The position numbers were made by a program, and so were the translations under genes. This document shows positions 8,827 to 16,803 of a DNA stretch of 64,000 bases, one piece after another. The DNA is from an uncultured Aquimarina sp. Its GTDB lineage: Bacteria > Bacteroidota > Bacteroidia > Flavobacteriales > Flavobacteriaceae. Under the pieces are notes generated by a model, which was given only the letters and a program-made list of their open reading frames with translations, ran no database searches and was not told where the DNA came from. Numbering within the stretch: the stretch's first letter is position 1; each line of letters starts with the position of its first letter. The DNA lies in NCBI GenBank assembly GCA_947496355.1, contig CANMCO010000001.1:372001-436000 (forward strand), in the 5' to 3' direction.

Positions 8827-8834
8827 CAAATATA
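8827..8834 (-). promoter_or_regulatory. Promoter -7 box for the YD-like lipoprotein
   Basis: Minus-strand TATATTTG matches the TAnnTTTG consensus exactly, 26-33 bases upstream of the preferred ATG. No clear TTG upstream element is seen. Confidence 0.45.
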
Positions 8835-8981
8835 CTATTTTGTAAATTAACATTATAATCACATTTTAATTCGCTGATAATAAGATGCTTAACTATTTTT
8901 TGAATTTACTGGTGGTACTTAATAAGACCCATGAATTGAATAAGAATAGACGTCTTGGGTTCATTGGTGACATCAAATAAA

Positions 8982-9009
8982 AAAGCCAAATCTAGAAAGA
9001 TTTGGCTTT
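8982..9009 (-). terminator. Intrinsic terminator after sufD
   Basis: A perfect 12-bp stem (8982-8993 with 8998-9009) around the loop agaa is followed by a run of T on the minus strand. It sits about 25 bases past the sufD stop and so closes the iscA-sufBCD transcript before the interrupting genes. Confidence 0.85.
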
Positions 9010-9034
9010 AAATTTTGTTTAGATAGAATTTAAC

Positions 9035-10348
9035 TTATAAATCAAAACCAATATTTACACCTAATTTGGTAGCTATAAGTTTATTAATTCTACTTTTTAG
9101 CTGAGGTATTTTTACACTTGCCAATACATTATTAGCAAAAGCATACATAAGCAAAGCTTTGGCTTCTTTTTCACCAATACCTCTGGATTTCATATAGAAC
9201 AATGCATTATCATCTAATTGCCCAATTGTACAACCATGAGAACATTTTACATCATCTGCAAAAATCTCAAGCTGAGGTTTAGAGTTAATTGTTGCTTTAT
9301 CGCTTAATAAGATGTTGTTGTTTGACTGAAAAGCATTTGTTTTCTGTGCTTCTTTGTTTACAATAATTTTTCCGTTGAAAACACCCGTTGCTTTTTCATC
9401 AAAAATCCCCTTGTAGTCCTGGTGACTTTCGCAATTGGGTGCCGTATGATGAACCAAAGTATTATGATCTACGTGTTGTTTTCCTTCTATAATCGTTACA
9501 CCATTAAGAATAGAATCTATGCCTTCACCTTTTTGATAAAAATTAAGATTATTACGCGTAATATTTCCACCAAAAGCAAATGTATGTACAGAAGCAACAC
9601 TTTGTGCTTCCTGATCGATAAAAGTATTGTCTATCAAAGAAGCATTTTGATTATCATTTTGGATTTTATAATAATCCACAATCGCTCTTTTGTCAGCAAA
9701 AATTTCTGTTACCGAGTTTGTCAACACAGGGTTTTCTGTAAGACTTTGATGGCGCTCAATAATCTGAACATGTGAATTTTCACCTACCACAATAAGGTTA
9801 CGAGGTTGTAACATTTGTGCAGATTCTTTTCCTGTAGAAAAGTGTATGATTTGAATTGGTTTATCTGCCAGTTTGTTTTTAGAAATATAAATATATGCTC
9901 CTTCTCTAGAAAATGCGGTATTTAAAGAAGTCAGACCATCTTGCTTTGCTATTTTATTAAAATAGTTATCAATAACGGCTTTGTACTTATCATGAGACAG
10001 GGCAGATGACATTAGGCAAACATCTATTTTATCATGTGTAGTTTCTGATAGGTGAGAAGAGTATTTCCCATCTATGAATACAATCTTGTACGTATCAAGA
10101 TCATGGATAAAATATTTTTTGATGTCTTTAAATTCTAATGCATTTTCCTCATCAGGAAAAATACTATAGTCATGCTTTAAAATAGCATTTAGAGAAGTAT
10201 ATTTCCAGGCTTCCTGTTTTTTGGTTGGAAAGCCTATTTCTTCAAAAACCTTAATTGCTTGACTTCTGATATCATGCACAGGAGCATCTACATCTACTGT
10301 GTTTTCAAAAGCCAAAAAAGAAGATACTAATTTATCTTTCAATTCCAT
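9035..10348 (-). CDS. sufD: SufD Fe-S assembly scaffold subunit
   Basis: A 437-residue SufD, normal length. It partners SufB and SufC in the SufBC2D scaffold where clusters are built. The N-terminal helical part includes KKQEAWKYTSLN, the usual SufD 'R.E.WKYT' motif, and the C-terminal beta-helix carries the conserved segment KCSHGCTIGQLDDNALFYM with the His used by the family. The ATG at 10348 has the purine-rich GGAACGAG just upstream. It follows sufC by about 85 bases and a strong terminator lies immediately downstream. Confidence 0.95.
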   Translation of the reverse strand: MELKDKLVSSFLAFENTVDVDAPVHDIRSQAIKVFEEIGFPTKKQEAWKYTSLNAILKHDYSIFPDEENALEFKDIKKYFIHDLDTYKIVFIDGKYSSHLSETTHDKIDVCLMSSALSHDKYKAVIDNYFNKIAKQDGLTSLNTAFSREGAYIYISKNKLADKPIQIIHFSTGKESAQMLQPRNLIVVGENSHVQIIERHQSLTENPVLTNSVTEIFADKRAIVDYYKIQNDNQNASLIDNTFIDQEAQSVASVHTFAFGGNITRNNLNFYQKGEGIDSILNGVTIIEGKQHVDHNTLVHHTAPNCESHQDYKGIFDEKATGVFNGKIIVNKEAQKTNAFQSNNNILLSDKATINSKPQLEIFADDVKCSHGCTIGQLDDNALFYMKSRGIGEKEAKALLMYAFANNVLASVKIPQLKSRINKLIATKLGVNIGFDL

Positions 10349-10433
10349 TTTCTCGTTCCTTGTTATTTGTTGTTTGTTGATCGTTTTGTGTCCGAAATAA
10401 CTGTCAACGGACTACCATCAACCATAAACTAAA

Positions 10434-11186
10434 TTATGCGTTTATCTCTTCCTTAATCCAATCGTATCCTTTTTCTTCTAATTCTAGAGCAAGTTCTTTG
10501 GTACCAGACTTCACAATTTTACCATCGTAAAGAACATGCACATAGTCGGGTACAATATATTCTAAAAGCCTTTGGTAATGCGTAATTACAACAATAGCGT
10601 TATTTTCATTTTTTAGCTTATTTACACCATTAGCTACAATACGTAATGCATCGATATCAAGGCCAGAGTCTGTTTCGTCTAGAATTGCCAATTTAGGCTC
10701 CATCATTGCCATTTGAAAAATCTCATTTCGTTTTTTCTCACCTCCAGAGAATCCCTCGTTAAGAGATCGGGATAAAAATTTACGATCAATTTCTAATAGT
10801 TCAGATTTTTCACGAATTTTTTTCAACATATCCTTAGCAGGCATTTCTTCAAGGCCTTGTGCTTTGCGGGTTTCGTTGATAGCAGTTTTCATGAAATTGG
10901 TAACGGTCACCCCTGGGATTTCAACTGGGTACTGAAAAGAAAGAAATATGCCTTTATGGGCGCGTTCCTCTGCTGCTAATTCTTCGATATCTTCTCCATT
11001 TAAAAGAATTTTACCTTCGTTTACTTCATATTCTTCCTTTCCTGCAACGATATTTGCCAACGTACTTTTTCCAGCACCATTGGGTCCCATTATTGCATGA
11101 ATTTCTCCTGCCTTAACATTAAGATTAAGGCCCTTTAAAATTTCTTTCCCTTCGACACTAGCGTGTAAATCCTTTATTTCTAACAT
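10434..11186 (-). CDS. sufC: SufC ATPase of the Fe-S assembly complex
   Basis: A 250-residue soluble ABC-type ATPase. Walker A is GPNGAGKST at residues 34-42, the signature is the FSGGEKKRNEI segment, Walker B is LAILDETDSGLD, and the H-loop His is in VVITHYQRLL. SufC drives conformational change of SufB-SufD. Length and motifs are those of the bacterial family. It is third in the suf core order, but a small lipoprotein gene separates it from sufB. Confidence 0.96.
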   Translation of the reverse strand: MLEIKDLHASVEGKEILKGLNLNVKAGEIHAIMGPNGAGKSTLANIVAGKEEYEVNEGKILLNGEDIEELAAEERAHKGIFLSFQYPVEIPGVTVTNFMKTAINETRKAQGLEEMPAKDMLKKIREKSELLEIDRKFLSRSLNEGFSGGEKKRNEIFQMAMMEPKLAILDETDSGLDIDALRIVANGVNKLKNENNAIVVITHYQRLLEYIVPDYVHVLYDGKIVKSGTKELALELEEKGYDWIKEEINA

Positions 11187-11221
11187 TTTTGATAATTCTT
11201 TTATCTCAAAACGGAGATAAT

Positions 11222-11617
11222 TTATTTTTTCTTTTTCTTCTTTTGATCTCCGGTTTCAGGAGATTTAATTTTAGTTGGCAATTCTGAAGTAGGAGCACTA
11301 ACGCCAATGATTTCTTTTATCTCTACTATTTCTTCCCAGCCTTGCTCTGGATTTGGTTTTATAACTCCTTTTATAACCACAGGAACCATATCATATTCTT
11401 CTCTTTGAAGTGGTTCAACCTTTTTTGCCAATTCCTTTGTAGCATCATTAATTACGACACCGTAGATAAAATCAGTGCCTTTTATTACAGCAGCACCATC
11501 GATCAAAATAAACTCGCCACGAATTAGGCTAGATTCTATGTTTTGTGATTCGGATTTTTCTTTTTTACAAGAAACAAGTATTAGAGTTACAGCAATGAGA
11601 AGAAGTGATTGTTTCAT
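11222..11617 (-). CDS. Small lipoprotein inserted between sufB and sufC
   Basis: A 131-residue predicted lipoprotein with lipobox LILVSC (Cys17) followed by a Lys/Glu-rich stretch. The middle looks like a small beta-rich domain with a PVVIKGVIKPNP motif, reminiscent of OB-fold-like envelope proteins. The C-terminus ends in GDQKKKKKK, a basic tail that is unusual. I do not recognise a family. The gaps to both neighbours are about 25-35 bases on the same strand, so it is likely cotranscribed with the suf genes, although an exported lipoprotein has no obvious role in cytoplasmic Fe-S assembly. Confidence 0.7.
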   Translation of the reverse strand: MKQSLLLIAVTLILVSCKKEKSESQNIESSLIRGEFILIDGAAVIKGTDFIYGVVINDATKELAKKVEPLQREEYDMVPVVIKGVIKPNPEQGWEEIVEIKEIIGVSAPTSELPTKIKSPETGDQKKKKKK

Positions 11618-11642
11618 TAATACAAATTTGATGGTTTTATAT

Positions 11643-13088
11643 TTACCCTACAGAACCCTCCAGAGAAATTTCCAGGAGTTTTTGCGCTTCTACAGCAAAT
11701 TCCATAGGTAATTTGTTCAATACTTCTTTACTAAAACCATTAACGATCAAAGCAATTGCTTTCTCAGTATCTATACCACGTTGATTACAGTAAAAAATCT
11801 GATCTTCACCTATTTTACTTGTAGTTGCTTCATGTTCTATTTGAGCAGTCTTATTTTTTGCCTCTATATAAGGAAACGTATGAGCCCCACATTCATTGCC
11901 CATTAATAGGGAATCACACTGCGAAAAATTACGCGCATTGGTTGCTCTACTGTTTATTTGTACTAATCCTCTATAGCTATTTTGGGATTTTCCTGCCGAA
12001 ATACCCTTAGAAATAATAGTACTCTTTGAATTCTTACCTAAGTGTACCATTTTTGTACCTGTATCGGCTTGTTGAAAATTGTTGGTTACCGCAATAGAGT
12101 AAAACTCACCAACAGAATTATCACCTTTAAGTATACAAGAAGGATATTTCCAAGTTACTGCTGATCCAGTTTCTACTTGTGTCCATGAAATCTTAGCATT
12201 GGTCTCGCAAAGGCCTCTTTTGGTTACAAAATTAAAAACTCCTCCTTTTCCTTCGGCATTACCAGGATACCAATTTTGTACAGTAGAATATTTTATTTCA
12301 GCATCATCTAGTGCAATTAATTCTACTACGGCAGCGTGTAATTGATTTTCATCACGAGAGGGAGCCGTACAACCCTCTAGGTAACTTACATAACTACCTT
12401 TATCTGCAATCACCAATGTACGCTCAAATTGACCTGTTCCCGCTTGATTTATTCTAAAGTAGGTAGAGAGTTCCATAGGGCAACGAACACCTTTTGGAAT
12501 GTAGCAGAAAGAACCATCACTAAATACAGCCGAATTTAATGCAGCATAAAAGTTATCTTTTTGTGGAACAATACTTCCGATATATTTTTTAACCAATTCA
12601 GGGTGTTCTTGTATTGCTTCAGATATTGAACAGAATATAATTCCTTTTTCGGCAAGAGTTTCTTTAAAAGTAGTTGCTACGGACACAGAATCCATTACAA
12701 TATCTACTGCTACTCCGGCCAATTTCTTTTGTTCATCCAAAGAAATTCCAAGTTTTTTGAAAGTTTCTAATAGCTCTGGATCTACCTCATCGATGCTATT
12801 ATATTTTGGTTTTTTGTTTGGTGCAGAATAGTAGGATATGCTTTGAAAATCAGGTTTTTGATAGTTAACATTTGCCCATTCTGGCTCCTCCATTTGTTTC
12901 CAAACGCGAAAAGCCTCAAGTCGCCAATCTGTCATCCATTCTGGCTCTTCTTTTTTCTTAGAAATGGCACGAACAATATCCTCGTTCAATCCCACAGGAA
13001 ATGTATCAGATTCTATATCAGTATAAAACCCGTACTCATATTCCTTAGTTTCTAATTCTTTTTTTAAGTCGTCTTCAGTATACGCCAT
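11643..13088 (-). CDS. sufB: SufB Fe-S assembly scaffold subunit
   Basis: A 481-residue SufB. The conserved N-terminal region has [14 protein letters not shown], and further in are [13 protein letters not shown] and [21 protein letters not shown], both highly typical. The C-terminal part ends with [14 protein letters not shown], carrying the conserved Cys, and [10 protein letters not shown]. SufB is the site of cluster assembly in the SufBC2D complex. The ATG at 13088 follows the IscA-type gene by about 40 bases. Confidence 0.97.
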   Translation of the reverse strand: MAYTEDDLKKELETKEYEYGFYTDIESDTFPVGLNEDIVRAISKKKEEPEWMTDWRLEAFRVWKQMEEPEWANVNYQKPDFQSISYYSAPNKKPKYNSIDEVDPELLETFKKLGISLDEQKKLAGVAVDIVMDSVSVATTFKETLAEKGIIFCSISEAIQEHPELVKKYIGSIVPQKDNFYAALNSAVFSDGSFCYIPKGVRCPMELSTYFRINQAGTGQFERTLVIADKGSYVSYLEGCTAPSRDENQLHAAVVELIALDDAEIKYSTVQNWYPGNAEGKGGVFNFVTKRGLCETNAKISWTQVETGSAVTWKYPSCILKGDNSVGEFYSIAVTNNFQQADTGTKMVHLGKNSKSTIISKGISAGKSQNSYRGLVQINSRATNARNFSQCDSLLMGNECGAHTFPYIEAKNKTAQIEHEATTSKIGEDQIFYCNQRGIDTEKAIALIVNGFSKEVLNKLPMEFAVEAQKLLEISLEGSVG

Positions 13089-13129
13089 CTTCTATTTCCT
13101 GAATTTGATCCAGGATCGTTCTTTAAAAT

Positions 13130-13459
13130 TTATAATGAAAAACTTTCTCCACAGCCACAAGTTCTACTTGCGTTGGGATTATTAAACACGAAACCAGTAC
13201 CATTTAAACCGCCAGAATATTCTAGGGTAGTTCCGATTAGGTATAGGAAACTTTTTTTATCTACTATGATTTTTACACCATTGTCTTCAAACACTTTATC
13301 TCCTTCTTCTTGTGTTTTGTCAAACTTTAGGTCATACGATAAACCAGAGCAACCGCCACTTTTTACACCTACTCGCACATAGTCGGTAGTTGCATTGTAC
13401 CCATCATCACTCATTAATTGGACAACCTTGTTTTTGGCTATGTCAGATACTTTAATCAT
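13130..13459 (-). CDS. IscA/SufA-type A-type carrier protein
   Basis: A 109-residue HesB/IscA-type protein with the three cluster-ligand cysteines: one in KSGGCSGLSY and two in the C-terminal TCGCGESF. A-type carriers move Fe-S clusters or iron to client proteins. It is the first gene of the suf core transcript; a promoter with a palindrome lies upstream. SufA and IscA cannot be told apart from sequence alone, but the gene context favours SufA. Confidence 0.93.
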   Translation of the reverse strand: MIKVSDIAKNKVVQLMSDDGYNATTDYVRVGVKSGGCSGLSYDLKFDKTQEEGDKVFEDNGVKIIVDKKSFLYLIGTTLEYSGGLNGTGFVFNNPNASRTCGCGESFSL

Positions 13460-13494
13460 ACTTCTTTATAAATAGATTAATTCTAAATGAATTG

Positions 13495-13527
13495 CAAATA
13501 TACTACTTAAGTAGATTTTATTTACAA
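13495..13527 (-). promoter_or_regulatory. suf operon promoter with a palindrome in the spacer
   Basis: On the minus strand TTG (13527-13525) is followed by 22 bases and TATATTTG (13502-13495), an exact TAnnTTTG box. The spacer contains a perfect 12-bp palindrome, ctacttaagtag at 13503-13514, a possible repressor site. The predicted start near 13489 gives a leader of about 30 bases. Confidence 0.55.
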
Positions 13528-13593
13528 AACCTAACATTTATCTAACATATATTAGAATAGGCAAAAGTTATGATAGTTTTAAAAACATTCTTT

Positions 13594-14670
13594 TTAAAAC
13601 TCTGAAAAGCGATTATCGTTCAGGAAATCATCATCGGTAAGTGTTTTCAGAAAGGCAATGATTTGTTGTTTTTCATCTGCTGTCATTGGGATACCCAAAG
13701 CACCATTTTGATCTTTAAGCTGGGAGTCTAATGTTTCAGAATCTACCATGCCGTCACTATAATGATTTAGAACATCTTCTAACGTTTTTAATCGGCCATC
13801 ATGCATGTATGGAAAAGTGAGTTCAATATTTCTTAAACTAGGAACTTTGAACTTATGCAGGTCGTCTGCCAATCCGGTAACACGGTTTCTGCCTATATCA
13901 TTGTATTGGGGGTCAACTGGCAAACCATTGTTGCGATAAGATTGATCTGTAAATAATGTGCCTTCATGACAAGAAGCACATTTGGATTTGAAGAGTTCGA
14001 AACCGGCAGCCTCATTTTCAGTAAAGACGGAACCTTCGTTTCTTTCTATTTTATCGTATTTAGAATTCGCTGAAATCATCATAATCATAAACTGAGAAAG
14101 TGATTTAAGTATATTCTCGGAGTTAATTTTTTGATCCTCAAACGCTTCAGCAAATAGTTTTACATATTCTGGTTGTGCTTCTAGTTTGTTTATAATACTA
14201 CTGAAAGTTTCATTCATTTCTACTTCTGCAGTAATAGGTATAATGGGTTGTAGATCCAAGTGTATTGCGGCTCCATCCCACGTGAATTCTTTCATAAATG
14301 CCATATTATGCAATGGTTGTGCGTTTCTAGTGCCCAAAGCACCATCAACTCCATGACTTACAATATGGGTATGGTGTGTAAATGCAAAATCCTGAATATG
14401 ACAAAAACCGCAAGAAATTACACCGTCTGATGCCAGTTTACCATCATAAAACAATTTTTTTCCCAGTTCGAAACCTTTTTCGGTGGGAGGATTAAGGGTA
14501 ACATTGTAGCTTGGTTCTGGAAAATTTGCGGGAATGGTAAATTCTAGTTTTGCGTTTTCTGCAATAGGAACATAGTCATCCTTTTCAGAGCTGCAAGCAG
14601 CTCCGAAAAGAATAAATACTATGTATATGAATAGTTTCAAATTAATTTTAATTAGTAACCCCAGTTGCAC
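13594..14670 (-). CDS. MbnH-like diheme enzyme (CcpA/MauG superfamily) lipoprotein
   Basis: A lipoprotein of about 358 residues; lipobox FGAAC near residue 26. Two c-type heme sites are visible: CGFCH at residues 87-91 and CASCH at 231-235. The rest matches the diheme cytochrome-c peroxidase/MauG superfamily, including FPYMHDGRLKTLEDVLNHY near the C-terminus. The start at 14670 is GTG and overlaps the upstream gene by 23 bases; a TTG at 14640 directly before the signal peptide is an alternative. Its position right after the MbnP-like gene is the main reason to call it MbnH-like rather than a plain peroxidase. In characterised MbnH-MbnP pairs, MbnH oxidises a Trp of MbnP to kynurenine. Confidence 0.82.
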   Translation of the reverse strand: MQLGLLIKINLKLFIYIVFILFGAACSSEKDDYVPIAENAKLEFTIPANFPEPSYNVTLNPPTEKGFELGKKLFYDGKLASDGVISCGFCHIQDFAFTHHTHIVSHGVDGALGTRNAQPLHNMAFMKEFTWDGAAIHLDLQPIIPITAEVEMNETFSSIINKLEAQPEYVKLFAEAFEDQKINSENILKSLSQFMIMMISANSKYDKIERNEGSVFTENEAAGFELFKSKCASCHEGTLFTDQSYRNNGLPVDPQYNDIGRNRVTGLADDLHKFKVPSLRNIELTFPYMHDGRLKTLEDVLNHYSDGMVDSETLDSQLKDQNGALGIPMTADEKQQIIAFLKTLTDDDFLNDNRFSEF

Positions 14671-15406
14671 TAAACATAGTTTTTATGTTTTCTGCAATTT
14701 TTGGTGCATTTACCGGGTCAACTTGTACATCACTTTTTTCTACCAAAGAATGTGTGTTGGTACTATCAAATATTTTTGCAATATCGGCATTTATTGCCAC
14801 TTCTGGCGATGTTGATTCTGCAATGGTCAATGTATTGGGTAAATCAAGTGTTATTTCTTTGTAATTATCCAAATTTGTACCATGACTTCCTACATGAATT
14901 AAGAATGGGGTATCGGCTGCGCTATATGTCCCTTCAAATTTAATGAATTTATATCCTGCAGACCAACTCCATAGCATTCCACTTTCTTCTGCAGTAGGAA
15001 TAAAATTAGCCATACCGTTAAGAGGATACTTTGATTGATCAACTCCAAAACCAAATCTAACTTTAGTATATTCTCCTGCCGGAATATCCGCAAGATTTAT
15101 TTTCTTACTTGCTAATACTTCTTCATTAATCAAGAAATAGCTGCGATCTACTGGGTATACAAATTCTTCGTTGTTGGAGTTAACCAGTACAAGGTTACTT
15201 ATAATATATTTTAATTCTGAAATGTTGTACGCTTCATTACTTCCATTAGTATATGTATCTGTAATTAATTCAACACCATTATTGTCTATGATATTTTTAA
15301 AATCGAGAACGACACTTCCAAAAGTTGGTTCTGCTGGTGTTTCGTCGTCATTTTTACAGGACCATATGGTTAAAAAAGCTAATGCGATTATTGCAAGTTT
15401 TTTCAT
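14648..15406 (-). CDS. MbnP-like metal-binding lipoprotein
   Basis: A 252-residue lipoprotein with lipobox LTIWSC and acidic residues right after the Cys (CKNDDE). The pattern is that of the MbnP family: VVLDFKNIIDN at the start of the domain, the ISELKYIISNLVL motif, RFGFGVDQSKYP, the Trp pair in GMLWSWSAGYKFIKFEG, and FLIHVGSHG. Family members bind copper or other metal ions at the surface; in the studied pair a Trp is converted to kynurenine by MbnH, and W-x-W-x-x-GY is the conserved Trp region. Which Trp would be modified here is not known. The gene overlaps the propeller gene by 4 bases and MbnH by 23, so translation is probably coupled. Confidence 0.85.
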   Translation of the reverse strand: MKKLAIIALAFLTIWSCKNDDETPAEPTFGSVVLDFKNIIDNNGVELITDTYTNGSNEAYNISELKYIISNLVLVNSNNEEFVYPVDRSYFLINEEVLASKKINLADIPAGEYTKVRFGFGVDQSKYPLNGMANFIPTAEESGMLWSWSAGYKFIKFEGTYSAADTPFLIHVGSHGTNLDNYKEITLDLPNTLTIAESTSPEVAINADIAKIFDSTNTHSLVEKSDVQVDPVNAPKIAENIKTMFSATGVTN

Positions 15407-16788
15407 TTTTCTATTTTGTATTTAATAATTATTACATCCTTAGATCCTTTGTTATCGGGAACATCAAAATCCATACTTTCGGAGTTGCCGACAACAACAA
15501 TCTTTTGGTCGCTTGTTTCTATACAACCTTCGCCAAATTCTGCTTCACTTCCACCTGCGGTAGATTTCCACATAACATCTCCGTTATTATCAATCATGAT
15601 ATTCCAGATGTCACTTTGGCCTTTATTTTCACTTACATCCAGATCATTACTTCTGGAGTTTCCTGTTATGATAAAACCTCCGTTTTGTGTTTTATGAATG
15701 CCTCTTCCGGTATCAAAAGCGGTACCTCCTAATGACTTTTGCCAGATCATATTACCATTACCGTCTATTTGTATCATCCAGAGATCTGCATTACCTCTGT
15801 CACCGGTAATATCACCGTCAGCACTTCTAGAATCACCAACAATCACAAATTTACCATTGCCTGTAGTAGCAATAGCGTAAGCTACATCAATTTCGGAACC
15901 ACCAAAAGACTTTTGCCATAATTTGGTGCCTTCAGAATTTACTTTTACAGCCCAGAAGTCATAACTACCTTTACTATTGGTGATATCGAAATCAATACTT
16001 TCTGAAGATCCGATCATAATAAAACCCCCATCTTCAGTTTGTAGTGTATCATAGCTACGATCATTATTGGTTCCTCCAAAAAAACGTCTCCATTCTTTTT
16101 CGCCAGAAGCATCGAGTTTGATCCCCCAGAATTCACCAACCCCATGCTTTACTGAAGATTTACTGCGATTATCATTGCCTTCTCCACCACTTGCTGTTAC
16201 ATCAAGAAATCCAGTAATAAAATATCCATCATCCTGAGTTTGAACAAGAGAAAAGGCTCTGTCGATACCAGAAAACCCAAAACTTTTTTGCCATTGGATA
16301 TCACCAGAAGCATCAATTTTTACAATCCAATAATCTTGCAACCCTTCATTAAGAGTTACATCTTCATCGGCACTACGGCTGTATCCTACAATAGCATATC
16401 CACCATCATTGGTTTTAATGATTTTCTCGGCTCTATCATCGCCAGAACCACCATAGGTTTTGGTCCAAATGATTTCGCCGTTTGCAGAAAGTTTTAAAAC
16501 CCAATAATCACTATCGGTAGCAGTTTTATCAGTAATATCTCCATCAATACTTTGTGTATATCCGGCAAGGACATAACCCCCATCGGTAGCTTCTACTACC
16601 GATAGGGCATTGTCTTCATTAGTTCCACCAAACGTTTTTACCCATTCTATCGTACCTTGAAACTGGTCAACAGGAGGAACAGTAGGTGTTGTTCCATCAG
16701 AATCATCACTGCTACAAGCATTCAAACCGAACATTGCAATAAGGATGATGGATGTATAGAATAAGGATTTAGAATGATTCATTTGCAT
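15403..16788 (-). CDS. Surface lipoprotein with ~7-blade beta-propeller repeats
   Basis: A 461-residue lipoprotein; lipobox GLNAC followed by SSDDSD, the acidic type of tail thought to send lipoproteins to the cell surface in this phylum. The rest consists of ~55-residue repeats with the pattern 'W-x-K-xx-GG-xx-x-D-xx-x-xx-DGGY-xx-x-G-xS-x-S-x-D-GD' (for example TFGGTNEDNALSVV and NDGGYAIVGYSRSAD). I count seven, which suggests a beta-propeller. No catalytic motif is visible. It follows the T9SS choice-of-anchor B gene by 15 bases and precedes MbnP with a 4-base overlap. A role as a surface binding or scaffolding protein is inference. Confidence 0.72.
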   Translation of the reverse strand: MQMNHSKSLFYTSIILIAMFGLNACSSDDSDGTTPTVPPVDQFQGTIEWVKTFGGTNEDNALSVVEATDGGYVLAGYTQSIDGDITDKTATDSDYWVLKLSANGEIIWTKTYGGSGDDRAEKIIKTNDGGYAIVGYSRSADEDVTLNEGLQDYWIVKIDASGDIQWQKSFGFSGIDRAFSLVQTQDDGYFITGFLDVTASGGEGNDNRSKSSVKHGVGEFWGIKLDASGEKEWRRFFGGTNNDRSYDTLQTEDGGFIMIGSSESIDFDITNSKGSYDFWAVKVNSEGTKLWQKSFGGSEIDVAYAIATTGNGKFVIVGDSRSADGDITGDRGNADLWMIQIDGNGNMIWQKSLGGTAFDTGRGIHKTQNGGFIITGNSRSNDLDVSENKGQSDIWNIMIDNNGDVMWKSTAGGSEAEFGEGCIETSDQKIVVVGNSESMDFDVPDNKGSKDVIIIKYKIEK

Positions 16789-16803
16789 ACTTCTTTTTTA
16801 GGG

